A stretch of DNA of 64,000 nt from Paludibacter sp. (GTDB taxonomy: Bacteria; Bacteroidota; Bacteroidia; Bacteroidales; Paludibacteraceae), in the NCBI GenBank assembly GCA_024710005.1, contig JANJVQ010000032.1, forward strand, positions 1-64,000, written 5' to 3'. Positions 54,923 to 63,239 of this stretch are shown one piece after another; position 1 is the first letter of the stretch; every line of letters starts with the position of its first letter. The notes under the pieces are model-generated. The model saw only the letters and a list, made by a program, of their open reading frames with translations. It did not search any database and was not told where the DNA came from. The translations under genes and the position numbers were made by a program.

Positions 54923-54950
54923 AGCGAATAGTGAATAGCGAATAGCGGAA
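54923..54950. repeat. Heptamer array after the ferredoxin-NADP reductase gene
   Basis: Four 7-bp units (AGCGAAT, AGTGAAT, AGCGAAT, AGCGGAA) immediately after the stop codon, continuing into the dispersed repeat. Confidence 0.6.
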
Positions 54951-55060
54951 AACGGAGGGTTGAATGACCAAATGCAGATTTAGATAAGGTTGCCACGTCG
55001 TTCACTTCGTGAACTCCTCGCAATGACTGACTGCGACTGTAGACCGTAGACATTATAAAT
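54944..55060. repeat. Dispersed ~105-bp repeat, copy 2 (5' of the DUF2721 gene)
   Basis: The reverse complement of the repeat at 30904-31006, differing by a short insertion near the TCTAC end and several substitutions. It ends directly at the ATG of the DUF2721 gene, just as copy 1 ends 12 bases before the ATG of glyA. Confidence 0.75.
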
Positions 55061-55462
55061 ATGGAAGAACTTACACTAATAACACCGACATTTTTATTTT
55101 CAGCGGTTTCGTTGATACTGTTGGCATACACGAATCGTTTCTTGTCGTATGCCCAATTGGTTCGAAACCTGAAGGATAAGTACATGGTGGATCGTTCGGC
55201 CATTACCAAAGCACAGATTATGAACCTGCGTAAAAGGCTGGCCCTGACAAAATACATGCAACTTTGCGGTGTGGTGAGTTTATTGCTGTGCGTGGCAACG
55301 ATGTTCCTGATTTACCTGGGATCGCAGATTCTTTCAGCATATATATTCGGACTGGCCCTACTGTTATTAATCATCTCACTGGGATTGTCGGCCTGGGAAA
55401 TACAGATTTCTGTAAAATCGCTTAAGCTGCATTTGAGTGATATGGAAGAGCGAACAGAATAG
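55061..55462 (+). CDS. DUF2721 family membrane protein
   Basis: A 133-residue small membrane protein with three hydrophobic segments (ITPTFLFSAVSLILLAYT, LCGVVSLLLCVATMFLIYLG, and YIFGLALLLLIISLGLSAW), which is the DUF2721 plan. Function is unknown. The C-terminal stop codon overlaps the first unit of a heptamer tandem array. A dispersed repeat fills the whole upstream spacer, so its promoter is unclear. Confidence 0.85.
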   Translation: MEELTLITPTFLFSAVSLILLAYTNRFLSYAQLVRNLKDKYMVDRSAITKAQIMNLRKRLALTKYMQLCGVVSLLLCVATMFLIYLGSQILSAYIFGLALLLLIISLGLSAWEIQISVKSLKLHLSDMEERTE

Positions 55463-55544
55463 TGGTTAGTGGTCAGTGATTAGTGATTAGTGGTCAGTGG
55501 TTAGTGGTTAGTGGTCAGTGGTCAGTGGTCAGTGGTTAGTGGTT
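55461..55544. repeat. Heptanucleotide tandem array (12 units)
   Basis: Twelve 7-bp units of AGTGGTT, AGTGGTC or AGTGATT run without interruption from the DUF2721 stop codon toward nadE. Only two unit positions vary. Confidence 0.9.
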
Positions 55545-55590
55545 CTTACATGACATACATGGTTGCAAAAATCGTCAAACAGTAAATATA

Positions 55591-57489
55591 ATGAAGCATG
55601 GTTTTATCAAAGTAGCCGCTGCCATTCCTGAAGTAAGGGTGGCAGACTGTAAATTCAACAGTTCGAAGATTATGGAACTGATTGAACAGGCGGAACGGGA
55701 ACAGGTCGAAATCCTGTGTTTCCCCGAACTGGGCATTACCGGATACAGCTGTGCCGATTTATTTTTGCAACAACAATTACTGGCTGATGCCGAAGTTGCA
55801 TTAAATGATATCCTACTGAAAACCTATGCGTTGGGGGTTATCGTCATAGCCGGTATGCCCCTGCGTGTACACAACCAACTTTATAATGTAGCCGTTGTTT
55901 TTCAGTCGGGTAAGCTGCTGGGCATCGTTCCGAAGTCCTATCTTCCTAACAACAACGAGTTTTATGAAAAACGGTGGTTTGCTTCGGGTATTGCCGACAA
56001 GCCGGAAATCATCCGGCTGAATGAAACCGCTGTTCCTTTTGGAACCAACCTGTTGTTTAACTATCAGGATGTGCTGTTTGGAGCGGAGATTTGCGAAGAC
56101 TTGTGGGTTCCGCTGCCGCCTTCCACGCAACATTGTCTGCACGGCGCTGAGTTAATATTCAACCTCTCTGCTTCCAACGAACTGATAGGTAAACACCGTT
56201 ATCTCCGACAACTGATTGAACAACAATCCGGTCGATGCCATGCCGGATACATCTATGCTTCTGCCGGTTTCGGAGAATCATCTACCGATGTGGTGTATGC
56301 CGGTAACGGAATTATTGCTGAAAACGGGGTCATCATTCAATCATCTGAACGCTTCTCATTCGAATCACAATTGGTTGTTGCTGAAATCGATACCGAGAAA
56401 TTAAAGGCAGAGAAGCTCAGAAATTCCAATTTCTATCAGGCTAAGTCGGATGCAATGTATCAAACCATCCCATGCAAGTCGTCGGATATACCTTTTGAGC
56501 GCCTGCACAGGAGCATAGAGAAACATCCGTTTGTGCCTCCTACTGCCAACCGGGATGCGCATTGCGAAGAAATTTTCTCTATACAGGTAGGCGGACTGGC
56601 ACAACGCTGGAAGCATACCAAAGCGGAGACGATGGTAGTTGGCATTTCCGGCGGCTTGGATTCGACACTGGCTTTGCTGGTTTGCGTGAAAACGGCCGAC
56701 AAGCTCGGTTACGACCGCAAAAAAATAATCGGCATCACCATGCCCGGCTTCGGCACGACCGACCGCACGTATAACAACGCCATCAGTTTGATGCAATCGT
56801 TGGGCATCACGATGCACGAAATTTCGATTAAGGAGGCTTGTATCCAACATTTCAAGGATATAAAACACGACCCGAATCAACACGATGTAACCTACGAAAA
56901 TACCCAGGCACGTGAACGTACGCAAATCCTGATGGACATGGCCAACAAAACCAACGGTCTGGTTGTAGGTACAGGAGATTTATCAGAATTGGCTCTCGGT
57001 TGGGCTACCTACAATGGCGACCATATATCGATGTACGCTGTCAACAGCGGCATCCCGAAAACCTTAGTCAGGTATTTAGTCGAATGGGCTTCGCATCAGT
57101 TAGATGCATCATCCGAAGCAGTGCTACAAGATGTGCTGGACACACCGGTTAGTCCGGAATTGCTACCTGCCGACCACAATGGTAACATTGCTCAAAAAAC
57201 AGAGCATTTAGTTGGACCGTACGAACTGCACGACTTCTTCTTGTATTATTTCGTACGTTTCGGTTTCAGTCCCGATAAGATTTTCTTCTTGGCCAATCAG
57301 GCCTTTAAAGATATTTATACTGAAGAGGTAATATCCAAGTGGCTGAAGGTTTTCCTGAGAAGATTCTATGCGCAACAATTCAAACGCTCCTGCATGCCTG
57401 ATGGACCGAAAGTCGGTTCGATTAATTTATCGCCACGTGGTGACTGGCGGATGCCGAGTGATGCTGTGGGGCCGGAGTGGAATAAATAG
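55591..57489 (+). CDS. nadE: Glutamine-dependent NAD(+) synthase
   Basis: A two-domain enzyme of 632 residues for the last step of NAD synthesis. The N-terminal nitrilase-type glutaminase has its Glu-Lys-Cys triad in CFPELGITGYSC, VPKSYLPNNNEFYE and FGAEICEDLW. The C-terminal synthetase binds ATP through GISGGLDSTLALLV and continues with GTGDLSELALGWATY. The length is normal. A heptamer array fills the space between it and the preceding gene. Confidence 0.96.
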   Translation: MKHGFIKVAAAIPEVRVADCKFNSSKIMELIEQAEREQVEILCFPELGITGYSCADLFLQQQLLADAEVALNDILLKTYALGVIVIAGMPLRVHNQLYNVAVVFQSGKLLGIVPKSYLPNNNEFYEKRWFASGIADKPEIIRLNETAVPFGTNLLFNYQDVLFGAEICEDLWVPLPPSTQHCLHGAELIFNLSASNELIGKHRYLRQLIEQQSGRCHAGYIYASAGFGESSTDVVYAGNGIIAENGVIIQSSERFSFESQLVVAEIDTEKLKAEKLRNSNFYQAKSDAMYQTIPCKSSDIPFERLHRSIEKHPFVPPTANRDAHCEEIFSIQVGGLAQRWKHTKAETMVVGISGGLDSTLALLVCVKTADKLGYDRKKIIGITMPGFGTTDRTYNNAISLMQSLGITMHEISIKEACIQHFKDIKHDPNQHDVTYENTQARERTQILMDMANKTNGLVVGTGDLSELALGWATYNGDHISMYAVNSGIPKTLVRYLVEWASHQLDASSEAVLQDVLDTPVSPELLPADHNGNIAQKTEHLVGPYELHDFFLYYFVRFGFSPDKIFFLANQAFKDIYTEEVISKWLKVFLRRFYAQQFKRSCMPDGPKVGSINLSPRGDWRMPSDAVGPEWNK

Positions 57490-57527
57490 GTTGATTGCCT
57501 ATTGGTATGTTTAATCAAAAATTTATG

Positions 57528-57948
57528 TTTTTAAATTGAACAACCATTCGCCACCAACGATTAATATGCCCCGACAATATCGGATACCCCCGTAGGGGCA
57601 GGGTTCACCCCTGCCCTGATAATATCATTTGCAATAGGGGTAATGTCATCCCCATTTGGGGCAACCATGTTTCCATTTGGGGAAACCGTGTTCCCAATAT
57701 AGGGGCAACCGCAAGGGTTTGCCCCTACGGCGGCGGGATTCGTCAATAATATGATGGCATGGATATGGTTTGGCATTATTTGAAACACGTCCAATTCTAT
57801 ATTTGGGTAACGTTCGGGTAATTTCATCCATTCATCAAATGCAATTTGCCCATATTGATTCACTTCACACTGATACCTGTTATCTGCAATCTCGCTGAAA
57901 CGGTATTTGCCAACTACAATCCCACGCTTTCTTTTTCGATTTTTCTCC
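57528..57948 (-). pseudogene. RAYT (IS200-like) pseudogene with REP-type insertions
   Basis: Reading 57948 to 57561 on the minus strand gives GKYRFSEIADNRYQ, QIAFDEWMKLPERYPNIELD and the HUH motif MPNHIHAIILL, followed by a repeat-filled linker and SDIVGAY, then a TAA stop (57561-57563). The frame continues past it with SLVANGC before a second stop. The family sequence GAYKSLVANGC indicates that a lysine codon AAA became TAA. The N-terminal part before GKYRF (the usual FITICVQNR region) and the whole C-terminal catalytic half are missing. The linker contains palindromes of a GTAGGGGCA...TGCCCCTAC type. Confidence 0.8.
57588..57735. repeat. GTAGGGGCA-type palindromic repeats in the dead RAYT
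   Basis: GGGCAGGG-TTCA-CCCCTGCCC near 57594-57617 and GGGGCAACC-GCAA-GGGTTTGCCCC near 57702-57727 are strong hairpins. Two imperfect direct repeats of CCATTTGGGG lie between them. This is a different repeat family from that at 46.4-47.5 kb. Confidence 0.75.
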
Positions 57949-57955
57949 TTGTTTC

Positions 57956-59062
57956 TTACATCCGTATCGGTTCTAATTGATCAAAGTTCACTTTTATTTT
58001 CAACCTGTTTAAATTGAAATCATTATAAACCTTCGTTTGTCTTTGAATTTGAGAAACTATGATTGACGGATTTCTGCCATATTTTCTACTAAAAGCCAAA
58101 ATTAACTCCGGAGATAAATCTGAGTGTTGAAATAATTCATTTCTCTCCTTTTCTGACAATAACATCCGTGCAGCAAAATCATCGGCTTGCTTTTCCTTTT
58201 CATCGTCAGGTGCTATATTGTCCAGACTAATAAATACATCCTTTTTGCCATGATATAAAATGTGAGCCAATTCGTGAAAAAATGAAAACCAGAATGCATT
58301 GTAATCTTTCTGACGATCTGTAATTTGAATTAACGGCTTCGAATAGTTTTTTATCCATCTTGAAGCACCATAAATGGGTGCTTTCGAAATACAGGGAGTA
58401 TATACTAATGCAATACCACATTCACTACATATATCTTGTAATTTACTCATCCAGTTGTCAGGCATTTGGTAACATAAAGTTTGGATTTCATGCATTCGTT
58501 CACGAATTAACTTTTTATCAAAATCCATAGTTTGTATTTTTTCTGCCTGAATTTCTCCCAGACGCAACCATACTGAAATGGCTTGTGGTTCAGCAGTATA
58601 TCGGAGGTCAATTTTGAATGCTAATTCATTATTGGTGTATAAGCTCGCCCATTGATTGGGAGAAGCAACCCTGAAAAATTTTAACAGGCTCTCTGCCAAC
58701 ACACGCTTTTCATTTGTTACAGGCAATATACCCATTTTTTTCATGGCTGAAACCGGAAATGCATTTAGCCATTCAACACATTGTTCCAGGAACTCCATTT
58801 GTTCAATTTCCAGTAATTCGTCCTGATAGTTTCTTTCTAAACTGAGCCAAAAGCTCGCCGGAATACCCAATACATATTCGAGCTTGGTGGCTGTTTCTTT
58901 GGTTATCGGGGCTTTACCTTTTATCAGTTCGTTAAGTTTCGGGACTGACCTGCCTAATCGTTCGGCCAATTCGGCCTGCGACATTCCTATAGCATCAATA
59001 TGCTCCTGAATGGTATCGCCGGGGCAGGATAAAAGTTGTTTTTTTGCTTCTGAATTAGTCAT
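57956..59062 (-). CDS. HigA-type antitoxin with ImmA/IrrE-like peptidase domain
   Basis: A 368-residue protein. The N-terminal XRE helix-turn-helix lies at about residues 20-75 (IGMSQAELAERLGRSVPKLNELIKGKAPITKETATKLEYVLGIP in pieces). A DUF955 metallopeptidase-like domain carries HELAH at residues 263-267 and the downstream KEKQADDFAARMLLSE. It follows the HigB-like gene by 11 bases. The peptidase part may act on another regulator or stabilise the complex; this is unknown. Its stop codon directly abuts the RAYT pseudogene. Confidence 0.88.
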   Translation of the reverse strand: MTNSEAKKQLLSCPGDTIQEHIDAIGMSQAELAERLGRSVPKLNELIKGKAPITKETATKLEYVLGIPASFWLSLERNYQDELLEIEQMEFLEQCVEWLNAFPVSAMKKMGILPVTNEKRVLAESLLKFFRVASPNQWASLYTNNELAFKIDLRYTAEPQAISVWLRLGEIQAEKIQTMDFDKKLIRERMHEIQTLCYQMPDNWMSKLQDICSECGIALVYTPCISKAPIYGASRWIKNYSKPLIQITDRQKDYNAFWFSFFHELAHILYHGKKDVFISLDNIAPDDEKEKQADDFAARMLLSEKERNELFQHSDLSPELILAFSRKYGRNPSIIVSQIQRQTKVYNDFNLNRLKIKVNFDQLEPIRM

Positions 59063-59073
59063 GATTGTGTGTG

Positions 59074-59406
59074 TTAATGTGGGTCTTCTACTGAAACAAT
59101 TTCTATGACAGTAATTTGTGTTAGATTTACACCTCCATCTTCTTTTTGGGGAATAGGACTTTGTGCAATTTCAAAAACTATTCGCCAGTTATCTTTGATA
59201 TCAACAGACCATTCGCCAACCCGATTCCCTTTGTACGGATGCAATCGCAAAGCAGGAAGTAATGCAATGACCGACAGGTTTTCTGCTGCAGTAAGCTGCT
59301 TTATTCTTTCTTTAATCTTTTTGGCCAGCTCACCGTACGACTTTATAAGCTCCTTATCATGGGTGAGTGATTTTTCGAGTTTGTTGTTCTTATAATAAAT
59401 TTCCAT
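59074..59406 (-). CDS. HigB-like type II toxin (RelE/ParE superfamily)
   Basis: A 110-residue predicted mRNA interferase. The basic N-terminus (MEIYYKNNKLEKSLTHDKEL) and the segment LRLHPYKGNRVGEWSVDIKDNWRIVFEI fit the HigB family, and the VEIVSVEDPH-like end (EIVSVEDPH) is characteristic. It precedes its antitoxin gene. The ATG follows the -7 box by only two bases, so the transcript would be leaderless or nearly so. It differs from the HigB at 20147-20485, so the window holds two unrelated pairs. Confidence 0.87.
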   Translation of the reverse strand: MEIYYKNNKLEKSLTHDKELIKSYGELAKKIKERIKQLTAAENLSVIALLPALRLHPYKGNRVGEWSVDIKDNWRIVFEIAQSPIPQKEDGGVNLTQITVIEIVSVEDPH

Positions 59407-59408
59407 CG

Positions 59409-59416
59409 CAAAGGTA
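59409..59416 (-). promoter_or_regulatory. -7 box immediately before the HigB-like start codon
   Basis: TACCTTTG on the minus strand ends two bases before the ATG (59404-59406). Transcription would start within or beside the start codon. No -33 TTG was found. Confidence 0.5.
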
Positions 59417-59552
59417 CAAAATTATTTACTTTTAAGGTTAATGAATTTACGTTTTTATGAATTATTGTGTTAATTCATGCTTTCTGATACACCAGATTAT
59501 ATCTACTCATTCTTTAATATAAGGGGTTGTAATGATACTTTAATCCCATGAT

Positions 59553-62500
59553 TTATTCTACCTCTATCCTCCCATACTCCTCCTCACTGATCTTTCCCTC
59601 TATCTCCGGGTCAATTACTCTTACTTCTGAATAGGTTAGGTCGTAAAGTCGGTAAACGAGGAGGTCTAGTTGGGTTTTTAAAGTCATATAATCAAGTTTT
59701 TCGTCATCATTTTTCAAATCAATTATTCTTTTCACTAATGATTCTATAGTCTTTTCAAATTCATTGGTTTTAGGTAGTTTTATAGGTAGTTTTTTTAAAT
59801 GTATTCCCTTTATATATGGGAAAACATCTGGGTTTGTAATCATTTTTTTGTTAAAGTAGTATTCCAACAATTGTGAATTCAAAAGACCAACTAAAACTAC
59901 AAGATTAACTACTTTCCCTTTTTTAGGATATAAATTATAAATGCTTTGATCTGTATAGAACTGGCTACGGTCTATTGCTGCAATCAGTTTATTACCAGTT
60001 TTCCTAACTAATATCTTTTCATTTTGCATATAGACGTTCTCGTCAGTATTACTATGAAGTAACTCTACTGTAAAGTTAATATATAAATTGCTTGGGCATA
60101 TTGTAAAGTTATTAATATGCTTACCTTGAAGATATTTTTTGTGCATTGAACTTTCTTGTTCAGTAGAAAGAAACTTTTTAATTCCACTTGCTACAATACC
60201 AACATATACTTCAAGAAAGTCATCAATATATTGACATTCATTTTCAATTTTCTTTAATAATAGACAATCATCATCATCTGTTTTAATATTAATTACATAG
60301 TCATTAAATTGATCGTTCCAAATCTCTGTTTTGAATGTTCTATAATTGTTATTTTGTGTAAAATCAAGATTGTTTTTTCTAATAACTGTTGTAAAGGATT
60401 CAATTGAATGGTTGTTTTCTACTATAAGTATGATAGAGTCTGTAACTGCTTCAAAAACTTTATTTTCAAAACTAACTATCTGTGAAATATGAAAATTTTG
60501 AATTAAGTATTTTCTTATCTTTTTTAAATATTCATTTTGTAAGATAGTACTTGGAATAATAAAATTTAGAACACCGTTTGGTCTTAATAGCCCAACCCCC
60601 AACTCTGTGAAAAGGGCATAGCTATTTACTTTGTACTCAGCAGAATTAGAATATGTATTTATTAATAATTGAAGTTCTTCATTACTAATTGAAACAATTT
60701 GTTTACCCCTGTAGGTTATATACGGCGGATTCCCAATCACCACATCAAAATACCCCCCTCCATTTTCATCCGGCTTCAATCCAAACATCCATTCCGGATC
60801 GAAAAACTCTGAATGATTATTTTGGTCGTAAGGGTTCCAGGAAGTGAGTTGTTCGGCTAAACGGACTACTGAGTTCAGGCGCGAATAATTGCTGCCGGCT
60901 TCGATGCTGTTGTTCAGCATTTTGATTTGTTGCTTTAGTTCTTTGCGCCTTTTCTCGGTGTAGTTGTACGATTCGGTTTGTTCGTTGCCAAACAAATCGG
61001 TACTGGTGGAAGTACGAATATCATCGTGACTTTTTTCCAGAATTGCAAGTTCTCTCTCAGCCAATTTCAACTGCATTTTGTAGCGGCTGAGATTCTCATC
61101 GGCATGGAGTTTATACAAACGAGCAACTTCGTTTACAATTTCATGCCGGAGTGCTTCGTCTTTATACCGGAGTTCCTTTTTCTTGCTGGCATTGGTTACC
61201 GAGAATTGCCTGTGACGCAGGTGGTTCAACCGCTTAATCATGTGGTTAATCTGATCTTCTTTCAGATATTGTATGTCTTCTTGGGGTTTTTCAATACCTA
61301 TGAGCGTGTTAGCAGCCACAAACTTAGTTTCTAAATTGGGTAGTGGTCTGATACCGTAATTATTTTCAGGATTGTTGTTGCGTTTTTGCTCACAAATCAG
61401 CGAGATAAAAAAACGCAGTTTACTGATTTGCACGGCAATGCTCTGTATATCTACCCCATAAATGCAGTTTTCAATCAAATACAGTTTGCGGGTATAGTCA
61501 GGAAACTGCATGTTTGTATCGAAGGTGTTGTAAATCTCTTCCCGTAATACTAATTTATCTTCGTCAGTCTCTTTTTCAGCTTCATCAAACTCCTGCATCG
61601 ATTTGTTGAGTACCAACTTGCTCCAATGGGTGTTTTGTGGGTCAAGTTTACCCAACACATGCACCATTTGTTGTAGAATACCCATGGGGAATGCGCCGGA
61701 ACCACAGGCAGGGTCGAGTATCTTGCAGTCGAATGTTGCCTGAATAAGCGCTTCCCGTTTGGATTCAGGAATATCAAAAGTTTTATCTTCGTAGCTGAAC
61801 AATGCCCGCAGATTTTCTTCATTCACTTCAGGCACTTTAGTTTGGTAGTAGGCTATCAAACTTTCGTTCACCATGTAGTTGACAATTTCGCGGGGGGTAT
61901 AGAACGAACCTGTTTGTTTGCGGGCAGTTTCTTGTGTCTCCGGATTGTAGGCCCCCAGCAAATTTTCGAACACTTTACCCAACAATTCCGGGTCTAAGGC
62001 AACTTCTATTTCAACCGGCGTGTTTTCCTCAACGGTAAAATTGTACTTCTTCAAAATTTCAATGATACCGGAAACCTTCACCGACTGCATTTTCTTGTCG
62101 TTATACTCTTTGCTGATGTCAACAATCCTTTCTTGGGCAAAGAATAATTCGTTGGGTACGATGGCTTGCCGACTTGTTTTTCTACTGAAACCATCCCAAT
62201 AAAGTATTTTCCCATCTTTCACTTTGTCATCTAAACATTCAAACAAACCACCATTCAGGAAAGGCACTTCACTGAAAAGTTGTAATACCTTGCTGGTATC
62301 ACATTGAAATTCGTCCTCGTAACGATACAGGTTTTTGATATTGTAAGTACTTCTGTTTTTAAGGAAACCTTTATTACCTGCAAAACCCCTTTTACCTATC
62401 TCCTGGTTGAGCGTAGCAAAGAATAAGTTCTGCAGGATGGCGCGGTAATAATGGTGCTGCAAAGGGCTTTCAGGTTCAAAGTCTTTCAGCAAGGTTTTCA

Positions 62501-63224
62501 ATACTTCAGGATTAAACAAATCAGGACTAACCAACTCTTTCTGTTTGATAAACCATACAAATATCAGTCGGGTGATCAGCCGGATGATATTTTCAGTATT
62601 GTATTTATCATTATCGGAATCATCATTGATATCATTTGGGAAAGTAACTTTTTTAACAGCCCAAAAATACCAGTTCGACAATTCGCGATAGAATTCTTTG
62701 GTAAGCACTTCCACCGAAAATCTTTCCTGCAGGTCTTTGAAATAATCGCCATCAACCGGTTTCAGTTTGCCTTTTTGAAGCAGGTATTGTTCCGGTGTTT
62801 TTATGTGAGCATTTTCACCCAGCAGGAAAGAGTATCGGCGTGGGTTGGAATAACTACGTTTAATTCGGGCAGTCTGATCATTTACTTCTGCTTCAATCTG
62901 AATCAAGGAAAAACGGTACTGTTTGCTGCCTTCCGGTACAAAAAGTACCAGAGCACGGTTGTTGTAACTTTTTCGCAATAATACCTGAAACGCATCTTTC
63001 GAAATTCCTACCCGGGCATCGTGTGTGGAGGTATGTGCTATTTCGTAAACATCTAATCCCAAATGTTTAGAACTGCCTAATTTATAAACATCTTTACAAA
63101 ACTGAGTTTTGAAATCATCCACCGATAATTTTTCTTCAACTAACCTAAAGTCGTCGGGCAAAAAGTTATTTTCAAGAAAACCTATAAATTCAGTTCTGCG
63201 ATAAGGTGCATTAAGATTTAACAT
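59553..63224 (-). CDS. Eco57I-type DNA methyltransferase/restriction protein
   Basis: A very large protein of 1223 residues. Its gamma-class N6-adenine methyltransferase core has the SAM motif ILDPACGSGAFPMGILQQM near residue 505 and the catalytic VVIGNPPYITYRG near residue 830. A long N-terminal domain of ~450 residues precedes it and a C-terminal target-recognition-like region (EVYVGIVASGIKKFL, then HINNFTICPSN) ends it. The size fits restriction systems in which methylation and specificity are on one chain. A nuclease motif could not be assigned. The gene upstream ends 15 bases before its start, so they are an operon. Confidence 0.85.
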   Translation of the reverse strand: MLNLNAPYRRTEFIGFLENNFLPDDFRLVEEKLSVDDFKTQFCKDVYKLGSSKHLGLDVYEIAHTSTHDARVGISKDAFQVLLRKSYNNRALVLFVPEGSKQYRFSLIQIEAEVNDQTARIKRSYSNPRRYSFLLGENAHIKTPEQYLLQKGKLKPVDGDYFKDLQERFSVEVLTKEFYRELSNWYFWAVKKVTFPNDINDDSDNDKYNTENIIRLITRLIFVWFIKQKELVSPDLFNPEVLKTLLKDFEPESPLQHHYYRAILQNLFFATLNQEIGKRGFAGNKGFLKNRSTYNIKNLYRYEDEFQCDTSKVLQLFSEVPFLNGGLFECLDDKVKDGKILYWDGFSRKTSRQAIVPNELFFAQERIVDISKEYNDKKMQSVKVSGIIEILKKYNFTVEENTPVEIEVALDPELLGKVFENLLGAYNPETQETARKQTGSFYTPREIVNYMVNESLIAYYQTKVPEVNEENLRALFSYEDKTFDIPESKREALIQATFDCKILDPACGSGAFPMGILQQMVHVLGKLDPQNTHWSKLVLNKSMQEFDEAEKETDEDKLVLREEIYNTFDTNMQFPDYTRKLYLIENCIYGVDIQSIAVQISKLRFFISLICEQKRNNNPENNYGIRPLPNLETKFVAANTLIGIEKPQEDIQYLKEDQINHMIKRLNHLRHRQFSVTNASKKKELRYKDEALRHEIVNEVARLYKLHADENLSRYKMQLKLAERELAILEKSHDDIRTSTSTDLFGNEQTESYNYTEKRRKELKQQIKMLNNSIEAGSNYSRLNSVVRLAEQLTSWNPYDQNNHSEFFDPEWMFGLKPDENGGGYFDVVIGNPPYITYRGKQIVSISNEELQLLINTYSNSAEYKVNSYALFTELGVGLLRPNGVLNFIIPSTILQNEYLKKIRKYLIQNFHISQIVSFENKVFEAVTDSIILIVENNHSIESFTTVIRKNNLDFTQNNNYRTFKTEIWNDQFNDYVINIKTDDDDCLLLKKIENECQYIDDFLEVYVGIVASGIKKFLSTEQESSMHKKYLQGKHINNFTICPSNLYINFTVELLHSNTDENVYMQNEKILVRKTGNKLIAAIDRSQFYTDQSIYNLYPKKGKVVNLVVLVGLLNSQLLEYYFNKKMITNPDVFPYIKGIHLKKLPIKLPKTNEFEKTIESLVKRIIDLKNDDEKLDYMTLKTQLDLLVYRLYDLTYSEVRVIDPEIEGKISEEEYGRIEVE

Positions 63225-63239
63225 TATTCAGTTATTTTG

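Noticed and set aside
55461-55544. Possible CRISPR or protein-coding repeat
   Set aside because: The units are 7 bp long with no spacers, and the array lies between genes.
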